NCBI GenBank assembly: GCA_963969345.1
Contig: OZ017766.1
Coordinates: 7,006,001 to 7,070,000 of the forward strand
Direction of reading: 5' to 3'
Origin: Turbatrix aceti
Lineage: Eukaryota > Nematoda > Chromadorea > Rhabditida > Panagrolaimidae
Length of the DNA stretch: 64,000 nucleotides
The notes below the pieces were generated by a model. That model saw only the letters and a list, made by a program, of their open reading frames with translations. It did no database searches and was not told the DNA's origin. Below are positions 1-10,947 of the stretch, in pieces; the first letter of the stretch is position 1, and each line of letters begins with the position of its first letter. Made by a program: the position numbers and the translations under genes.

Positions 1-487
1 CGAGGACTTTGTCAAATACGCTCAGCAGGTTCTCGACAACGCCCAGGCCCTGTCCACCCGTCTCATCGAGCTCGGCTACACCCTCGCGACCGGCGGCACC
101 GACAACCACCTCTGTCTCGTCGATCTCCGGCCCAAGGGCCTCGAAGGCGCCCGGGTTGAGACGGTTCTCGACCTCGCGCACATTGCGTGCAACAAAAACA
201 CCTGCCCCGGTGATCAGTCGGCTCTCCGACCCGGTGGCATTCGTCTCGGGACCCCGGCACTCACGTCCCGGGGCTTCAAAGAAGCGGACTTTGTCCAGGT
301 CGCGAATTTCATCGACGAGGCCATCCAGGTTTACGCCAAGCACCGCGAACACGCCGGTAAGACGGTGAAGGAATTCAAGGAATTTGTCGCGACGAATGAG
401 GCATTCCTTGCCGATATCCGGGCTGTCGGGGAGCGTGTTCAGAAGTTCACCGAGCCTTTTGATATCCCTGGCAATGACGACGTTTGA
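1..487 (+). CDS. shmt: Serine hydroxymethyltransferase, C-terminal part (5' end outside window)
   Basis: The frame is open from the window edge (first whole codon at 2) to TGA at 485-487, about 161 residues. SHMT is a pyridoxal-phosphate enzyme that interconverts serine and glycine while loading tetrahydrofolate with a one-carbon unit. Family blocks seen directly include GGTDNHL, VDLRPKGLEGARVE, NKNTCPGD and GGIRLGTPALTSRG, the last containing the conserved substrate-binding Arg region. No start codon is present because the catalytic lysine region and N-terminus lie to the left. No intron interrupts this part. An AATAAA signal lies at 544-549. Codon use is GC-rich, as in the other housekeeping genes here. 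The compartment cannot be judged without the N-terminus. Confidence 0.95.
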   Translation, partial: EDFVKYAQQVLDNAQALSTRLIELGYTLATGGTDNHLCLVDLRPKGLEGARVETVLDLAHIACNKNTCPGDQSALRPGGIRLGTPALTSRGFKEADFVQVANFIDEAIQVYAKHREHAGKTVKEFKEFVATNEAFLADIRAVGERVQKFTEPFDIPGNDDV

Positions 488-649
488 AGAAAAAAAGAAA
501 AAAAAAACTGTGCCTTGACTTGTGAGATTTTTTCAATCAACTGAATAAATGAAGAGTTTTTTTTTACGTGAGGGAGGAGTCGATTACCTGTCGCATACGC
601 CATCTAACCGGAAGTCTGGCATGAAAATACGAAAATAGGAAATTTGGGA

Positions 650-995
650 GACGACAAAGGTCGAAATTCGCTTCTTGAAACGAAAAAAAGATAAAAAGTC
701 GCTTTGGGAAACGGTTACGATCAAAAATCGCTTCGAGAAACGGTTACGATCAAAAATCGTTACGAGAGACAACAAAAGTCATTTCGGGAATCGACAACGG
801 TCAAAAATCGCTTCGGGATACGAAAATCGTTTCGGGAAACGCTTACGATCAAAAATCGTTTTGAGATACGACGAAAGTCATTTCGGGAACCACAAAAAAC
901 CCTCTAGGATACGACAATCGTTTTGTGAAACGCTTTAGATCGAAAATCGCTTCGAGAAACGGTTACGATCGAAAATCGCTTCGAGAAACAACAAA
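650..995. repeat. Degenerate tandem minisatellite, unit about 28 bp
   Basis: About ten imperfect copies of a unit containing CGGTTACGATC and AAAAATCGCTTCGAGAAA follow one another downstream of SHMT. Short open frames across it come from the repeat and are not genes. Confidence 0.8.
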
Positions 996-1485
996 TTGGG
1001 AGTGTGATCGTAAAAAAAATGTTACGATCATTTTCATACATTTTTCATTCAAAAAGTCCCATTTTTGGCGGTAAAAAATCGATTTGTATCCTTTTGTCCA
1101 TTATCGCGTCTTTCAAAGCACAACTTGTCGATCAGGGAACAAAAATGAGCGTGGTCATTGATCAGCGTACCGAGATGAACCAGTTGTGCTCGGTGGTTTC
1201 GCCAAGGGGTGGTTGGGTGCTTTTTGTTTTGTTGTTTTTTTTCCGGGTGCTTCATGGAATATTTTCTTTTCTTATAATAAAAGTTTGTCGGAAGACGGAA
1301 CACTCATTTGCTCGTGTGAGTGTGTCTTCCTTCCTTCCGACTTGAAAGCTAGGGTTGCTAGGGTATCTAGCTGCCAGCTGGCTGCACTTAGCCAGCGGCG
1401 GCAGGTGCGCACCTGCTTAGTTAGCTGCTGCTAAATAATTTGTTGTCGCAAAAAAATTTTTTTTGTTGGTTGGTTGATTCAAATA
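996..1485. other. Intergenic region upstream of the Nudix gene
   Basis: No gene is supported. The part at 1345-1435 is GC-richer and contains repeated CAGCTGGC/TAGCTGC-like words; it may hold the promoter or 5' UTR of the Nudix gene that starts at 1486. No clear TATA box is seen. Confidence 0.4.
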
Positions 1486-3242
1486 ATGTCCACCAAGTTG
1501 TGTCGTCGTCTCCTGCATAGCTCACATGGCATTCCAGGAGGCATGCCGCCTTCGTGGCGCATCGCAGCAACCGTCATCCTGCGAAACGAGCTCCACCAGG
1601 TGCTCATGCTGCGGAGAGGTGCAACGGCAAAATTCATGCCAAATTCCTTCGTCTTTCCCGGCGGACTCGTCGAGCCGGATATCGATGCGGAATTTCCCGC
1701 GCACAATACAAACTACGATGATTCGCAGCCATCGATTATCCGACTCGGAGGATACGAAAACGACCTTCCGCTTCGCGTCGCAGCAGCCAGAGAACTTTTT
1801 GAAGAAGCTGGCATGCTCCTCGTCACCGACCGAAATCTCCGCGAATCAAAGATCGTAACCATCGCTGACGATCCGTCGCTCGCGGGCTGGCGGCAGAAGG
1901 TCCGGGAAGACGCTCATGCGTTCAGGGACCTTTTTGGACGCATGAAGCTGGATGTCGACTCGCTTTTGCCGTGGTCCAACTGGCTTACTCCTGGGTCGTA
2001 CAAAAGGAGGTTTGTTTATTTTGAATTTTAGGTTGAAGCTCGAAATTTGGGCATAAAATTATGCCGAAGCTCAAATTTTTCAAAAAAAGGTTTTTTTGGT
2101 TTGAAATAGATTTTCGTGTCAAAAGTATCAAAAAATTGTTTGTCTTTTTTTGCAAAAAAAATCAGTGTCACCTAATAACATTTTTTTGCAGGTTTGTCTG
2201 TTTCACAACGAAAATACCTGCAAAAAAAAATTATTTTAGCTGTTTTTGGCAAATTTTGAGGTTTTGAGTCCAAAATTTATTCTAATCTCGCAAAAAAATA
2301 TTTGGTCTATTTTTGCAAAAATAAAATTTTTGGTTAGAAATTAGATTTTTGTGACAAAGAACCAATTTTTTCTTTCGCAGCAAAAAAATTCATTTTGTTC
2401 CAAAAATTAAAAAAAAACTTGATCGACAACAAAAAAAGCTGCTAAAAATCGTGTTTTTTTCGCCGTTGTTGAGGTTTTTGGTCCAAAATTTGGGCATAAA
2501 ATTTGAGTGCAGTAAAATTTTTTTCAAAACAAAAAATTTGTTTGAAATTTGATTTTCGTGCCAAAAACACGCAGAAATTACTTTTTTGTCCCTTACCGCG
2601 TAAAAAATTGATTTTTTTCGCTGTTTTCGGCAATTTTAGAAAATTTGGGCCAAAAATTGTGATATTCAAAATTTCAGGTTCGACACCGTCTTCTTCAAAC
2701 TCGGCGTTCGGAGCCCCTCGATCGTGGATTTCTGCGAGAAGGAAATGTCGGCAGCGCGGTGGGCAGTGCCGTCGCGCTTCATCCGATGGTCGCACACCGA
2801 GGAAGGCGGCATCGCGCTCCCGCCCCCGCAATTCTACGAGCTCTGCCGAATCCGTTTGCTGCACGACAACGATTCTGGACACCTGATCCGTCAGATGTCG
2901 AATCCCAACAAAATTTGTCCTCAGGTCGGCAAGGCTCATCCCGACTCCAACATCCACCACTGCCTTCTGCCGGGAGATTACGCCTTCGATGAGGAAAAAG
3001 CCGAACGCGGCACTCCGCTCCGCATTTTGACAGAGAGAGAAGCGAATCCCCTCGAGACGGATATCGTGCATCGTATCACGTTCACGACGCAGCCGGTTAC
3101 GTACACGAATCTCGAACTACACATCCGGAATATCGACAAACTCCCCGGACGCATTCACATGTTCTTCCATCGGCCGAGCGAGGCAGAACAACGTGCGAGG
3201 ATTCTCGATGATCTTCTTGCTGCTCGCAGGGATTCTGACTAG
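1486..3242 (+). CDS. nudt19: Nudix hydrolase, NUDT19-like (predicted CoA/acyl-CoA diphosphatase)
   Basis: Two exons, 1486-2009 and 2678-3242, encode about 362 residues. The intron splits an Arg codon (AG|G) and ends in ATTTCAG. The ATG at 1486 was chosen over an upstream in-frame TTG. NUDT19-family enzymes hydrolyse CoA species to phosphopantetheine and 3',5'-ADP in peroxisomes or mitochondria. Seen: FPGG near residue 57 and the Nudix core RELFEEAG near residue 105. The NUDT19 signature W-L-T-P...KRRFDT-FF spans the splice junction. As in NUDT19, there is a long insertion between FPGG and the Nudix core. The N-terminus (STKLCRRLLHSS) is basic and hydroxylated and could be a mitochondrial presequence; no C-terminal peroxisomal SKL is present (it ends RRDSD). 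The substrate is inferred from the family. Confidence 0.85.
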
Positions 3243-3307
3243 GCTCGGTGGGGTAAGGGATAAATGTGCGATAAGGAATGTGTGTCTGGGGACATTTTTC
3301 AAAAAAT

Positions 3308-3802
3308 AGCTTTTACAATGAAAAAAGTTTTTACTGTAAAATGTAGCTGCCTGAGGAATAATTTGGCAGAGTTACGGTTGCTAGAAAACGCGTTTTTGCC
3401 ATTTTGGACGATTTTTGGCACGTTGTAGCTAAAAAACTACGGCATTTTCAAAGCTGGGGTATGAATTGATGGACGTGATTTTTGATGGAGAATTCGAGAA
3501 AAATATAAAAATATTGTGTTATCATCTTGAAAAATGCCGAAAATCGTAAAAAACTTTTGTTTTGCATTTTTCAAGGTGATAACCCAATATTTTTATATTT
3601 TTCTCGAATTCTCCATCAAAAATCACGTCGATCAATTCGTACCCCAGCTTTGGAAATACCGTAATTTTTTTGGCTACAACGTTCCAAAAATCATCAAAAA
3701 TGACAAAAACGCGTTTTCTAACTACCGTAACTCTGCCAGATCATGCCTCACGCAACTACATTTTACAGCAAAAACTTTGTTTCATTGCAAAATCTACCTT
3801 GC
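3308..3802. repeat. Foldback (palindromic) MITE, family A, copy 1
   Basis: Two arms of about 230 bp are near-perfect reverse complements around a short centre near 3535-3575. The arms begin with TTTTACTGTAAAATGTAGCTGCC and end with its complement, and contain GGCAGAGTTACGGT and TTGTAGCTAAAAAACTACGG. The same arm sequence recurs at about 5.4, 10.1, 25.9, 28.2 and 34.3 kb. It carries no coding sequence and is probably a non-autonomous DNA element. It fills most of the gap between the Nudix gene and the next gene. Confidence 0.85.
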
Positions 3803-3915
3803 AAAAATTCCATCAACTGGACGAAAAATCCACGGAAACGAATCAACAACAAAATGTTTCTTTTTGCAAAACACAAAAAAACTCGGACTGCAAATGACAC
3901 CACCCCATCCCCGAT

Positions 3916-4971
3916 CTAGGACGCAGAGGACGAAGACGGCGAAACCGAGGTCGGAGGGCTCATGTACATATCCTGGCTTGAAGCCCCGCCGCCACCACCG
4001 CCTCCGGTGAACATCATCGTCGGACCACACTCGTCACTGGGGGGACGGAAGAAGTGTCGAGGCAGCACGAAGGGCGGCATGAACGCGTACTTATCGCCGG
4101 GTTTTGTCAAATTCAGCTGACAGGGATCATCGCTGAAGAACGTTGTATTGATATCGAGGTAGCGAAGTGTGTCACGGAAGATAGCCGGATTCCGGGTTTT
4201 GGGCAGCTCGGGGAGCGACGGAACAATGTATTCTTCCATGCTCGCGAGCGTCGCACCCGCGCGGAGACGCTTCGTATAGCCCTGTTGCTCTTCGCAGGTC
4301 GAAACAATGAGCGCGTTGACTTCTTCGGCCCATGCGCGCCACTGCTTTGCCTGCGTGATGGCCTGGCGCATTTCGCCGTCCGTCAGCGGTGGAATGCTGC
4401 AGACCCGATCGTCGAGAGCCTGGGCGTGGCGACAGGCGACGTCGCGGGCTTCTTTGAGCGTCGCAACGCCGTACGCGCAGATAGCCTCGATCTGGCGGAC
4501 TTCGGCATCGGTTGCGCGGATCGATTCTTTCCGGATCTCGATGTCCTTCTCCTTCAGCGCCTTGTCACGCTCCGAGCGAACCCGATGAAGGGTTTTCTGG
4601 AAATCCGCGAGTTGGGTGCGTTGCTTGGCGACTTCCTTGTCAAAAGCGTCCTTCTGCCGACGAACGTTGCGTCGAAGATCGTTGAACGTCTGATTGTTGG
4701 AATCGCAGACTTCCTTGAGCGCATCGGCCTCGGCTTCGAGGAGGCGTCTTTCGTGCAACTTCCGAACCTGCTCCCTGAGTTCCTTGTTTTCCGCTTCCTT
4801 GGCCGCAAGCTGGGCTTGGAGCTGCTTTTTTTCATCGTTATGGACGGCTTTGAGGCGGACCAGGCGTTTTTCGTTCGGGATACGGTCAAGGTTGACCTGG
4901 GTGGTCTTGTCCGTGGACTCGGGAACGAAATCCTCGGTGCCGATGCAGGCGTCTTTTGTCTTTGTGGACGG
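3916..4971 (-). CDS. Coiled-coil protein of unknown function, 3' coding exon
   Basis: An open exon of 351 codons is entered through a TTTTTTTCAG acceptor just above 4971 and ends at 3916. I could not find the 5' exon(s), so the start is unknown. Residues 55-175 or so are strongly helical and charged (repeated K/E/R/Q with L spacing), typical of a coiled coil. A middle part rich in Cys, Thr and Pro follows, and the C-terminus is low-complexity, with a run of eight Gly and a Ser-rich tail. No enzyme motif is visible. It is read on the same strand as the next five genes to the right. I do not recognise the family; a structural or scaffold role is only a guess. Confidence 0.7.
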   Translation of the reverse strand, partial: PSTKTKDACIGTEDFVPESTDKTTQVNLDRIPNEKRLVRLKAVHNDEKKQLQAQLAAKEAENKELREQVRKLHERRLLEAEADALKEVCDSNNQTFNDLRRNVRRQKDAFDKEVAKQRTQLADFQKTLHRVRSERDKALKEKDIEIRKESIRATDAEVRQIEAICAYGVATLKEARDVACRHAQALDDRVCSIPPLTDGEMRQAITQAKQWRAWAEEVNALIVSTCEEQQGYTKRLRAGATLASMEEYIVPSLPELPKTRNPAIFRDTLRYLDINTTFFSDDPCQLNLTKPGDKYAFMPPFVLPRHFFRPPSDECGPTMMFTGGGGGGGASSQDMYMSPPTSVSPSSSSAS

Positions 4972-5364
4972 CTGAAAAAAAAAGAAAAATTAATTGATGT
5001 GCACAAAAAATATTATAGATCCAAACAAATTTGACAAAAATGTGAACCGTCTTTAGAAAATTTTGTTTTCTTTGTTTTAGTATTATTTTAGCAAAGTTTG
5101 ACCAAACTTTTTTGTTGTGCAAGATTGTCAAATAATTTTTCACTTACAATTAAAAGTAATAAAAACTGATGAATGAAACACAAAAACGTCTGAAAATCAT
5201 ACTTTTATTCAAAATATTGATTTTTATATTATTTTTTTGGCTTTTCCAGCCGGCCGGCGGCCGGTATAGACCAGCCGAATTTTATTCCTTGATGGTTATA
5301 AGCGAACTTACAAGAAATGTGTCAGAGAAAATTTTAGAAATTTTTCCAAAAGATAACTTTGACG
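4972..5364. other. Intron or intergenic sequence upstream of the coiled-coil exon
   Basis: AT-rich. No convincing ATG-containing exon was found on the minus strand. A splice donor-like CTT|GTAAGT is visible near 5314 (minus strand) but lacks an open upstream frame with an ATG. Confidence 0.35.
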
Positions 5365-5868
5365 ACAAAGTTTTTTTTTCTGAAAAAACGTAGCTGCCTG
5401 AGACATGATCTGACAGAGTTACGATTGCCGAAAATCGCGTTTTTGCCTTTTTGAAAAAATTTTGACACTTTGTAGCTAAAAAATTACGGCATTTCCAAAG
5501 CTGGGGTACATTTTGATCGACGTCATTTTTAATGGAGAATTAGAGAAAAATATAAAAATATGGGGTTATCACGTTGAAAAATGCCGAAACAATTGTTGCC
5601 ACTGTGGCCTTTTTTAAACGTGAGTTTTCGGCATTTTTCAAGGTGCTTACCCTACATTTTTATATTTTTCTCGAATTCTCCATCAAAAATCACGTCAATC
5701 AATTTGTACCCTAGCTTTAGAAATACCGTAATTTCTTAGCTACAACGTGCCAAAAATCGTCAAAGAAGGCAAAAACGCGAGTTCCGGCAACCGTAACTTT
5801 GCCAGATCGTGCTTCATGCAACTACATTTTACGGTAAAAACTTTTCATAGTGAAATCTACCTTTTGGA
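5365..5868. repeat. Foldback MITE, family A, copy 2
   Basis: The arm sequence and central ATGCCGAAACAA...TTGTT area match copy 1. The two arms are reverse complements and the centre lies near 5580-5625. It has no coding content. Confidence 0.8.
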
Positions 5869-5933
5869 AACAATTTTACAAAAAGTTTCCAAAATTTCAT
5901 CTGACAAATAAATTTGCTATAAAACCCCTCGGA

Positions 5934-8294
5934 TCACATTTTAGCCATCCCTAGTTTAAAAAAACCCACGAATAAGGTAGTCGGACGACGCACGGCTCGA
6001 CTGACTTTCGTGATCCTGCGCATGATGGTGAAAGCTTGCTTCTCCATGATGCGCTTCGTTTCTTCGTCTTCGTCGTCCGAGATAAACGAGCACGAGGTTT
6101 GATCGTCGTCTTCGGTCGATTCATACTCAGAAGCCGAGTCTTCGCCTTCCACGTCTTCTTCATCTTCATCTTCACCTTCTTCGACGTCATCTTCTTCTTC
6201 TTCTTCGTCGTCGTCCTCGTCTTCAGCCTCTTCGCCGTCGTGGTGCACCATGCAGGTATCACCGCGACAAAGCGCGTCCAGTGAACACTCCCAGACGAGT
6301 TCCTGGAGCACCGGATCCTGAACAGACTGGAAAATATGGGGTTCCGGCAAAGTTGACTTCTTCGCGTCAATGTCGTAAACAGCCCGACAGTTGAAGAAAA
6401 AGCAGCACAGACACTTGTAGCAATCCGATGAAACATCCGCGCAAGGGCAGAGCTTGAGGGTCGTCATGGCAGCAGCCTTATTGGTCACCTGGTTGACGCA
6501 ATAGCTGAGAGAATTACGCGTTTCTTCGTCCTTGGCAGATCGTTGCTGGATTTTGTTCGCCAGACGACGACGGGTCGAATTGCGTCGTCCGTAGCTATCG
6601 TTGTTGACAGCCACGGCGCGTTCCTGGCAGCCAGCACAGGTCAGCATGTCATTGATCTTCTAAAAAATTTTGAATTTGACGCATTTTTCAGAAATCAAGG
6701 TTTTTCAACGAATTATCGTAAAAAAATGTGAAAACTCGTAAAAATTTCCTAAAATTTAAATATAAAAACTGTAAAAAAACGTATTTTTGGGTTCGAAACA
6801 GTAAACAATTTTTTTTAAAACAAAAAATCCTGTCCTACGAAAGTAACAATCGTTTTGCAATTTTCGTTGCAAGACTACTGGTACAAAAGTAACATTTTTT
6901 GCTTTGATTTTGTTACTTTTTACGAAACACAAAGTTTTACGATATTTTTTGCTAAAACGATACTTTTTTTTTGTCATTTTTTGGGCTTTCCGACCTGGCA
7001 GGGATACGAAACGTAAAAAAATAATCGCATTTTTCAAAACTGATCAAACACATAAAAAAATGAAATTTTGGGCCAAATATTTTTTTCGCATTTTTGAATC
7101 AAATTTCGCAGATTTTTGAACTTAAAATCGCATATTTTGAAAAAAAAAAGAATTTTTACCCGACAAATTTCAACCCAATGAAAACCATGGTGGCAACCCC
7201 GAGCCTACCTTGAAAAACAGATTCTTATTCGCAGTTCTAATGTACTCAGAAGCGGTATTCGGAGACTTGGAAAATATCATCTGCGCGATGTAGCTGAGGT
7301 GGTGGGAAGCCGCGTGATCCGGCAAGCGGCACTTGCAAGCAGCTTCGACGGCATCGATAGCCTTGAAAATCTCACCACGTTCGTATTGACTGAGTGCGAG
7401 TTTGATTCGATCGAGGTAGTCTGACTGATGAAGGCTGAAAGAAAAAAACAGAAGCCTCAGCTCGGGGGTCCAAAAAAAAGAAAAAAAAGGCAAAGATACA
7501 AAACAAAGATAAATACTCACATATCGTCAGGCAATTTGATGCACAGTCGAATTTGTGCGCATTGTTTCTTGTCCTTCTGAGTTGTGTCAGCGACGAGATC
7601 CAGAGCGACGTTGAAGAGTACAATGTCCTCGGTAATGTTCCGGGAATGCGCGGTGCTGACTTTGAAGTTGTGGACCTGGGTGTGGCTGTCTATCTGGCCT
7701 ATGAAGGTTATGTCACCGACGTAACTGAAAAAAACAAACAAAAAATATCGTAACCCCGTTGAATATGATAAAACTGCTGTAATTAGAAAAATGTACCGTA
7801 ACACCCCATGTTTTACGTTCAATTACGTTTACTATGTGAAAATACCGTAATCCTACCCTCCGAATACGATAAAACCCTAAAAATTGAAAAATCTATCGTA
7901 ATCCCCCAATTTGAAAGTTTACGTTCATTTTCCCACCCAAGAATACCATAACCCATAAAACCGTAACTCACGTATGTTTAGAAACAGAAAAGCAAAAAAA
8001 AGGCACATTGTTTGAGTCAATTTTCTTGCGACCCGTCATTTGCATCGAATGCAGGCCAATTTTGATGGGAATATGAAAAACAGTCGTCGCATCGATGTTG
8101 TAGATCCGGAAGCAGTAGTGAACGCAGTGAGGATCGTAGAATGGTCTCCAGTGCTCCATCGGAGTCAGCTTCTGGGATGCCGGGGCCGGCGTCGGTTGCG
8201 GTACTCCATTCGCCACCAAAGACGCCTCTATGACCTGTTTGAGCTCACACGGCACAAGTTTGTTCTTGAAAGCTTTCAATAGTGGATGCTTCAT
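5934..8294 (-). CDS. Unrecognised protein, Cys-rich middle and acidic C-terminus
   Basis: Four exons, 8294-7972, 7724-7521, 7434-7209 and 6659-5934, join in frame to 492 residues; all junctions have GT-AG ends and consistent phase. The start ATG (8294-8292) lies only 6 bases after a TTTTTTGCAG acceptor, as expected for a spliced-leader trans-splice site. The first ~250 residues look globular, with alternating hydrophobic strands and helices. A Cys-dense part follows (LTCAGCQE, then CPCADVSSDCYKCLCCFFFNC) that could bind metal. Then comes a run of Asp/Glu over about 60 residues, and a basic C-terminal tail. I do not recognise the family. The acidic run and zinc-like cysteines would fit a nuclear protein, but this is inference. 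Confidence 0.75.
6745..7040. repeat. Intronic repeat family B, copy 1
   Basis: An element of about 280 bp within the third intron of the 5934-8294 gene. Shared words include GTAACAATCGTTT, TTTTCGTTGCAA, AGTAACATTTTTTGCTT, TTGTTACTTTTT and AAAACGATACTTTTTT. Related copies lie near 11.4, 16.5, 18.55 and 20.6 kb, each inside an intron. Confidence 0.7.
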
Positions 8295-8640
8295 CGCTAT
8301 CTGCAAAAAATAACCCTGAAAAAACAAAATAACATCGCAAAATAACTCCGCGCCTCAATCGACACACGCATCATCGCATTGAACAGAAAAAAACGAGTCA
8401 ATGCAGCCTAAAAAACACACGTTTTGCCAAACAATAATATTTTTGATGCGCGCTTGCCCATAATTCCCGGGCCTAAATCGTTTTGTACATCAAAAACACT
8501 GGAAAACAGTGAAATTTTGGCAATCAAGGATCGTAAAACATGTTGAGCGGACAAAAAAGGGAAAGAAAATGCTCGAAAAGGAGTTCATTCATAAAAACAA
8601 GTGAAACAGCCCGCGCAGGCGGGTAATTGAAAAGAAACAA
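8295..8640. other. Intergenic sequence between two minus-strand genes
   Basis: A second acceptor-like TTTTTTCAG lies close upstream of the 8294 start codon (near 8317), so a 5' UTR exon is possible. Otherwise I see no gene or clear element. Confidence 0.35.
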
Positions 8641-8940
8641 ATGGTCTTGGCACGAAAATTTCAAATCGGTCCCAGAATCAAAAAGTTGCAACTTTTGAAG
8701 TCTTTTGCGTTTTTATGTTACTTTTTATGTATTTTTTCAATAATAATTACCGTAATTCTGTGTCGTACTTTACAATGTTAAATCAAAAACGAAAGGTCTT
8801 AGCACGAAAATTTCCAATCCTTCCCAGAATCAAAAAATAAGTCATTTTTTACTTTTTTTTTCGTTTTTATGTTACTTTTATACGTATTTCCTTCAATTTT
8901 TTCTACCGTAATCGTGTATCGTAATTTGCTACACCAAATC
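8641..8940. repeat. Tandem direct repeat, two copies of about 140 bp
   Basis: The stretch ATGGTCTTGGCACGAAAATT...TTACCGTAATTCTGTGTCG at 8641-8775 is repeated with substitutions at about 8790-8935. Shared words include GGTCTTAGCACGAAAATTTC, CCCAGAATCAAAAA and CGTTTTTATGTTACTTT. It lies just beyond the 3' end of NDUFAF5 and has no coding content. Confidence 0.75.
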
Positions 8941-8984
8941 AAGCAGTTTATTCCTAACAAAAACAACTAACAGAAACAAAACAG

Positions 8985-10019
8985 TTATTCAGTCGGTGTT
9001 TTTTCATCTTTGTCTTTGCCCTTTTTTGCGTACTTTTCAGGATTCTCGATGTATTTGTCGAGATCTTTAAGCGAGATATCCTGTGATCCCCGCTTTGCGG
9101 GCTTAGGCATGAGTGGACCCGGTCGCCAGCCGATAAAAGACAGGATTTGAAATGTTGCTGGGTACGCTCCGTCTTCCTTGCCGTACATGGCCTTATAGAT
9201 GGCATCTGCAGCGATCAGTACTTCTCTTCTGAGAGACGGAGTTCGCTTGACCGATGCATTGGACTCAGCCATGTACTGTAGGTCGTAGAGGAGGGCGAAC
9301 ATGTTTGGGTACCCAACTTCCAGTTCATCCATGTCGAGTGTGATCATGTCAAAGCCTGCCCGACTCATTAGGGATCCAATGTCGTGGGCCTGAACGAGCG
9401 GACTAACGTGTGAGCCCATGCCCCCGAGGCGCTCGATTTCCGCGAGTTGAAGGGCTACTCTCAGCTGGTAGAGAGTGTCTCCGGCGAGGACGGCACCGAT
9501 CATGGCTGCGTCCGGGCGAAGAACGTTGAAACACCTTCGAAACCAGTTTGGTAGGTCGTTTATCCAGTGTGCAGCGAGCGAAGTGACGATCAGGTCAATG
9601 CTCTGTTCTCTGAATGGAACAAGTTCTTCGTCCGCGATCAGTCTCTCAGTTAAAAGTCCTTCTTCTTCGGGCGCGCCTTTTGACCTACGGACCAGTCCTT
9701 CCGAGACGTCATACTGAATTATGGCACCGACGTTCTCCCTGATCAAGTGTGGAGCGATATTGCCAGCCCCACAGCCGATGTCTAGGACCACCTCGTTGTA
9801 CTTTGTGAGGTCAAAGACCTTGTCTGCGACGCGGTAGCCGATTTCTTCCTTGATGTACTGACAAACGTCGAAATCCGGCTGAGCAGCGGCCCAGTCACGT
9901 TGTCTTCTCTTGGTTGGTCGGTCGAAGACTTTCACGCTCGCTGGGATGGTCGCCAGCGAGCAGGAAGGCGTGTGGAGTGCTAGCAGACGGATTGCCGTAG
10001 GAATCCGGCTCTGCAGCAT
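8985..10019 (-). CDS. ndufaf5: NDUFAF5-like methyltransferase, complex I assembly factor
   Basis: A single uninterrupted exon of 344 residues, unusual next to intron-rich neighbours. NDUFAF5 is a mitochondrial matrix S-adenosylmethionine-dependent protein that hydroxylates an arginine of NDUFS7 during early complex I assembly. Seen: a basic, Ser/Thr/Leu-rich N-terminus that fits a mitochondrial presequence (MLQSRIPTAIRLLALH), the family block VFDRPTKRRQRDWAA, KEEIGYRVADKVFD, and the SAM-binding loop DIGCGAG at about 80-86. SLAAHWINDLPNWF and ILSFIGWRPG are also family-typical. An AATAAA signal reads on the minus strand near 8947-8952. The C-terminus is Lys-rich and probably disordered. Length matches the animal family (about 345). 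Confidence 0.93.
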   Translation of the reverse strand: MLQSRIPTAIRLLALHTPSCSLATIPASVKVFDRPTKRRQRDWAAAQPDFDVCQYIKEEIGYRVADKVFDLTKYNEVVLDIGCGAGNIAPHLIRENVGAIIQYDVSEGLVRRSKGAPEEEGLLTERLIADEELVPFREQSIDLIVTSLAAHWINDLPNWFRRCFNVLRPDAAMIGAVLAGDTLYQLRVALQLAEIERLGGMGSHVSPLVQAHDIGSLMSRAGFDMITLDMDELEVGYPNMFALLYDLQYMAESNASVKRTPSLRREVLIAADAIYKAMYGKEDGAYPATFQILSFIGWRPGPLMPKPAKRGSQDISLKDLDKYIENPEKYAKKGKDKDEKTPTE

Positions 10020-10109
10020 TCTGAGTTCTGCAGAACAACATTTTTGTCATAGGATCATAGTGATAAGGAATGTGTTAATTTAGGAACTTCCTCATGAAAT
10101 TTTGTCAAA

Positions 10110-10612
10110 AGATAGCTTTTACAATGAAAAGTTTTTACTGTAAAATGTAGCTGCCTAAGGCATGATTTGGCAGAGTTACGGTAGCCGGAAATCGCGTTTT
10201 TGCCTTTTTTGAAAATTTTTGGCACTTTGTAGCTAAAAATCTGCGGTATTTCCAAAGTCAGGGTACATATTGATCGACGTGATTTTTGATGGAGAATCAG
10301 AGGTAAAAATGTAGGGTTTTCACCTTGAAAAATGCCGAAACAAATGTTGTCGTTGTTACATTTTGTTTCGGCATTTTTCAAGGTGATCGATCACCCTATA
10401 TTTTTATATTTTTCTAGGATACTCCATCAAAAGTCACGTCGATAAAGTTGTACCCTTGCTTTGAAAATTCCGTAGTTTTTTAGCTACGACGTGCCAAAAA
10501 TCGTCAAAAAAGGCAAAAACGCGATTTCCGACTACCGTAACTCTGCCGGATCATGTCTCAGGCAGGTACATTTTACAGTAAAAACTTTTCATCGCAAAAC
10601 ATGTCTTTTGGA
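10110..10612. repeat. Foldback MITE, family A, copy 3
   Basis: Two reverse-complementary arms with the family words TGTAGCTGCCTAAGGCATGATTTGGCAGAG and its complement; the centre with ATGCCGAAACAA lies near 10335-10375. It is between NDUFAF5 and ALG3. Confidence 0.8.
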
Positions 10613-10947
10613 AAATTTTCAACAACAATTTCCAAAAATGTTTCTCGTTAAACCCCCAAAAAACCCTAAATAGATATGAAAATGTGCGTCAAACCATGGA
10701 CTCGTCATAGCCACCGTAGTTCTCCGACGTATCGTACCCTTTACTCGACTCGCCTTGTGTTGTATGGAGCATAAGACACAACAACGGTTATTACGCAGAT
10801 AAAAAAATGAGAAGGTGGTGAATGGGACGTGGCGATACGATGGATGTGAGGGAGGGATTGGATTGCAAAATCGCGAATAAGTTAACCACAATCAATTAAT
10901 CAATGAATCAATTATCTAAATATGAATATGTGTTTGTGTGCGGCACG
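10613..10947. other. 3' flank of ALG3
   Basis: AT-rich sequence just beyond the ALG3 stop codon, probably 3' UTR and spacer. Repeated AATCAATTAATCAATGAATCAATT is seen near 10890-10915. No gene is supported. Confidence 0.4.

Noticed and set aside
3534..4010. 158-codon open frame at 3534-4010 (plus).
   Set aside because: It runs through the foldback element arm and then antisense to the coiled-coil exon; no family signal.
4054..5034. 326-codon open frame on the plus strand.
   Set aside because: It is the antisense shadow of the coiled-coil exon on the minus strand, whose frame has sensible composition and a splice acceptor.
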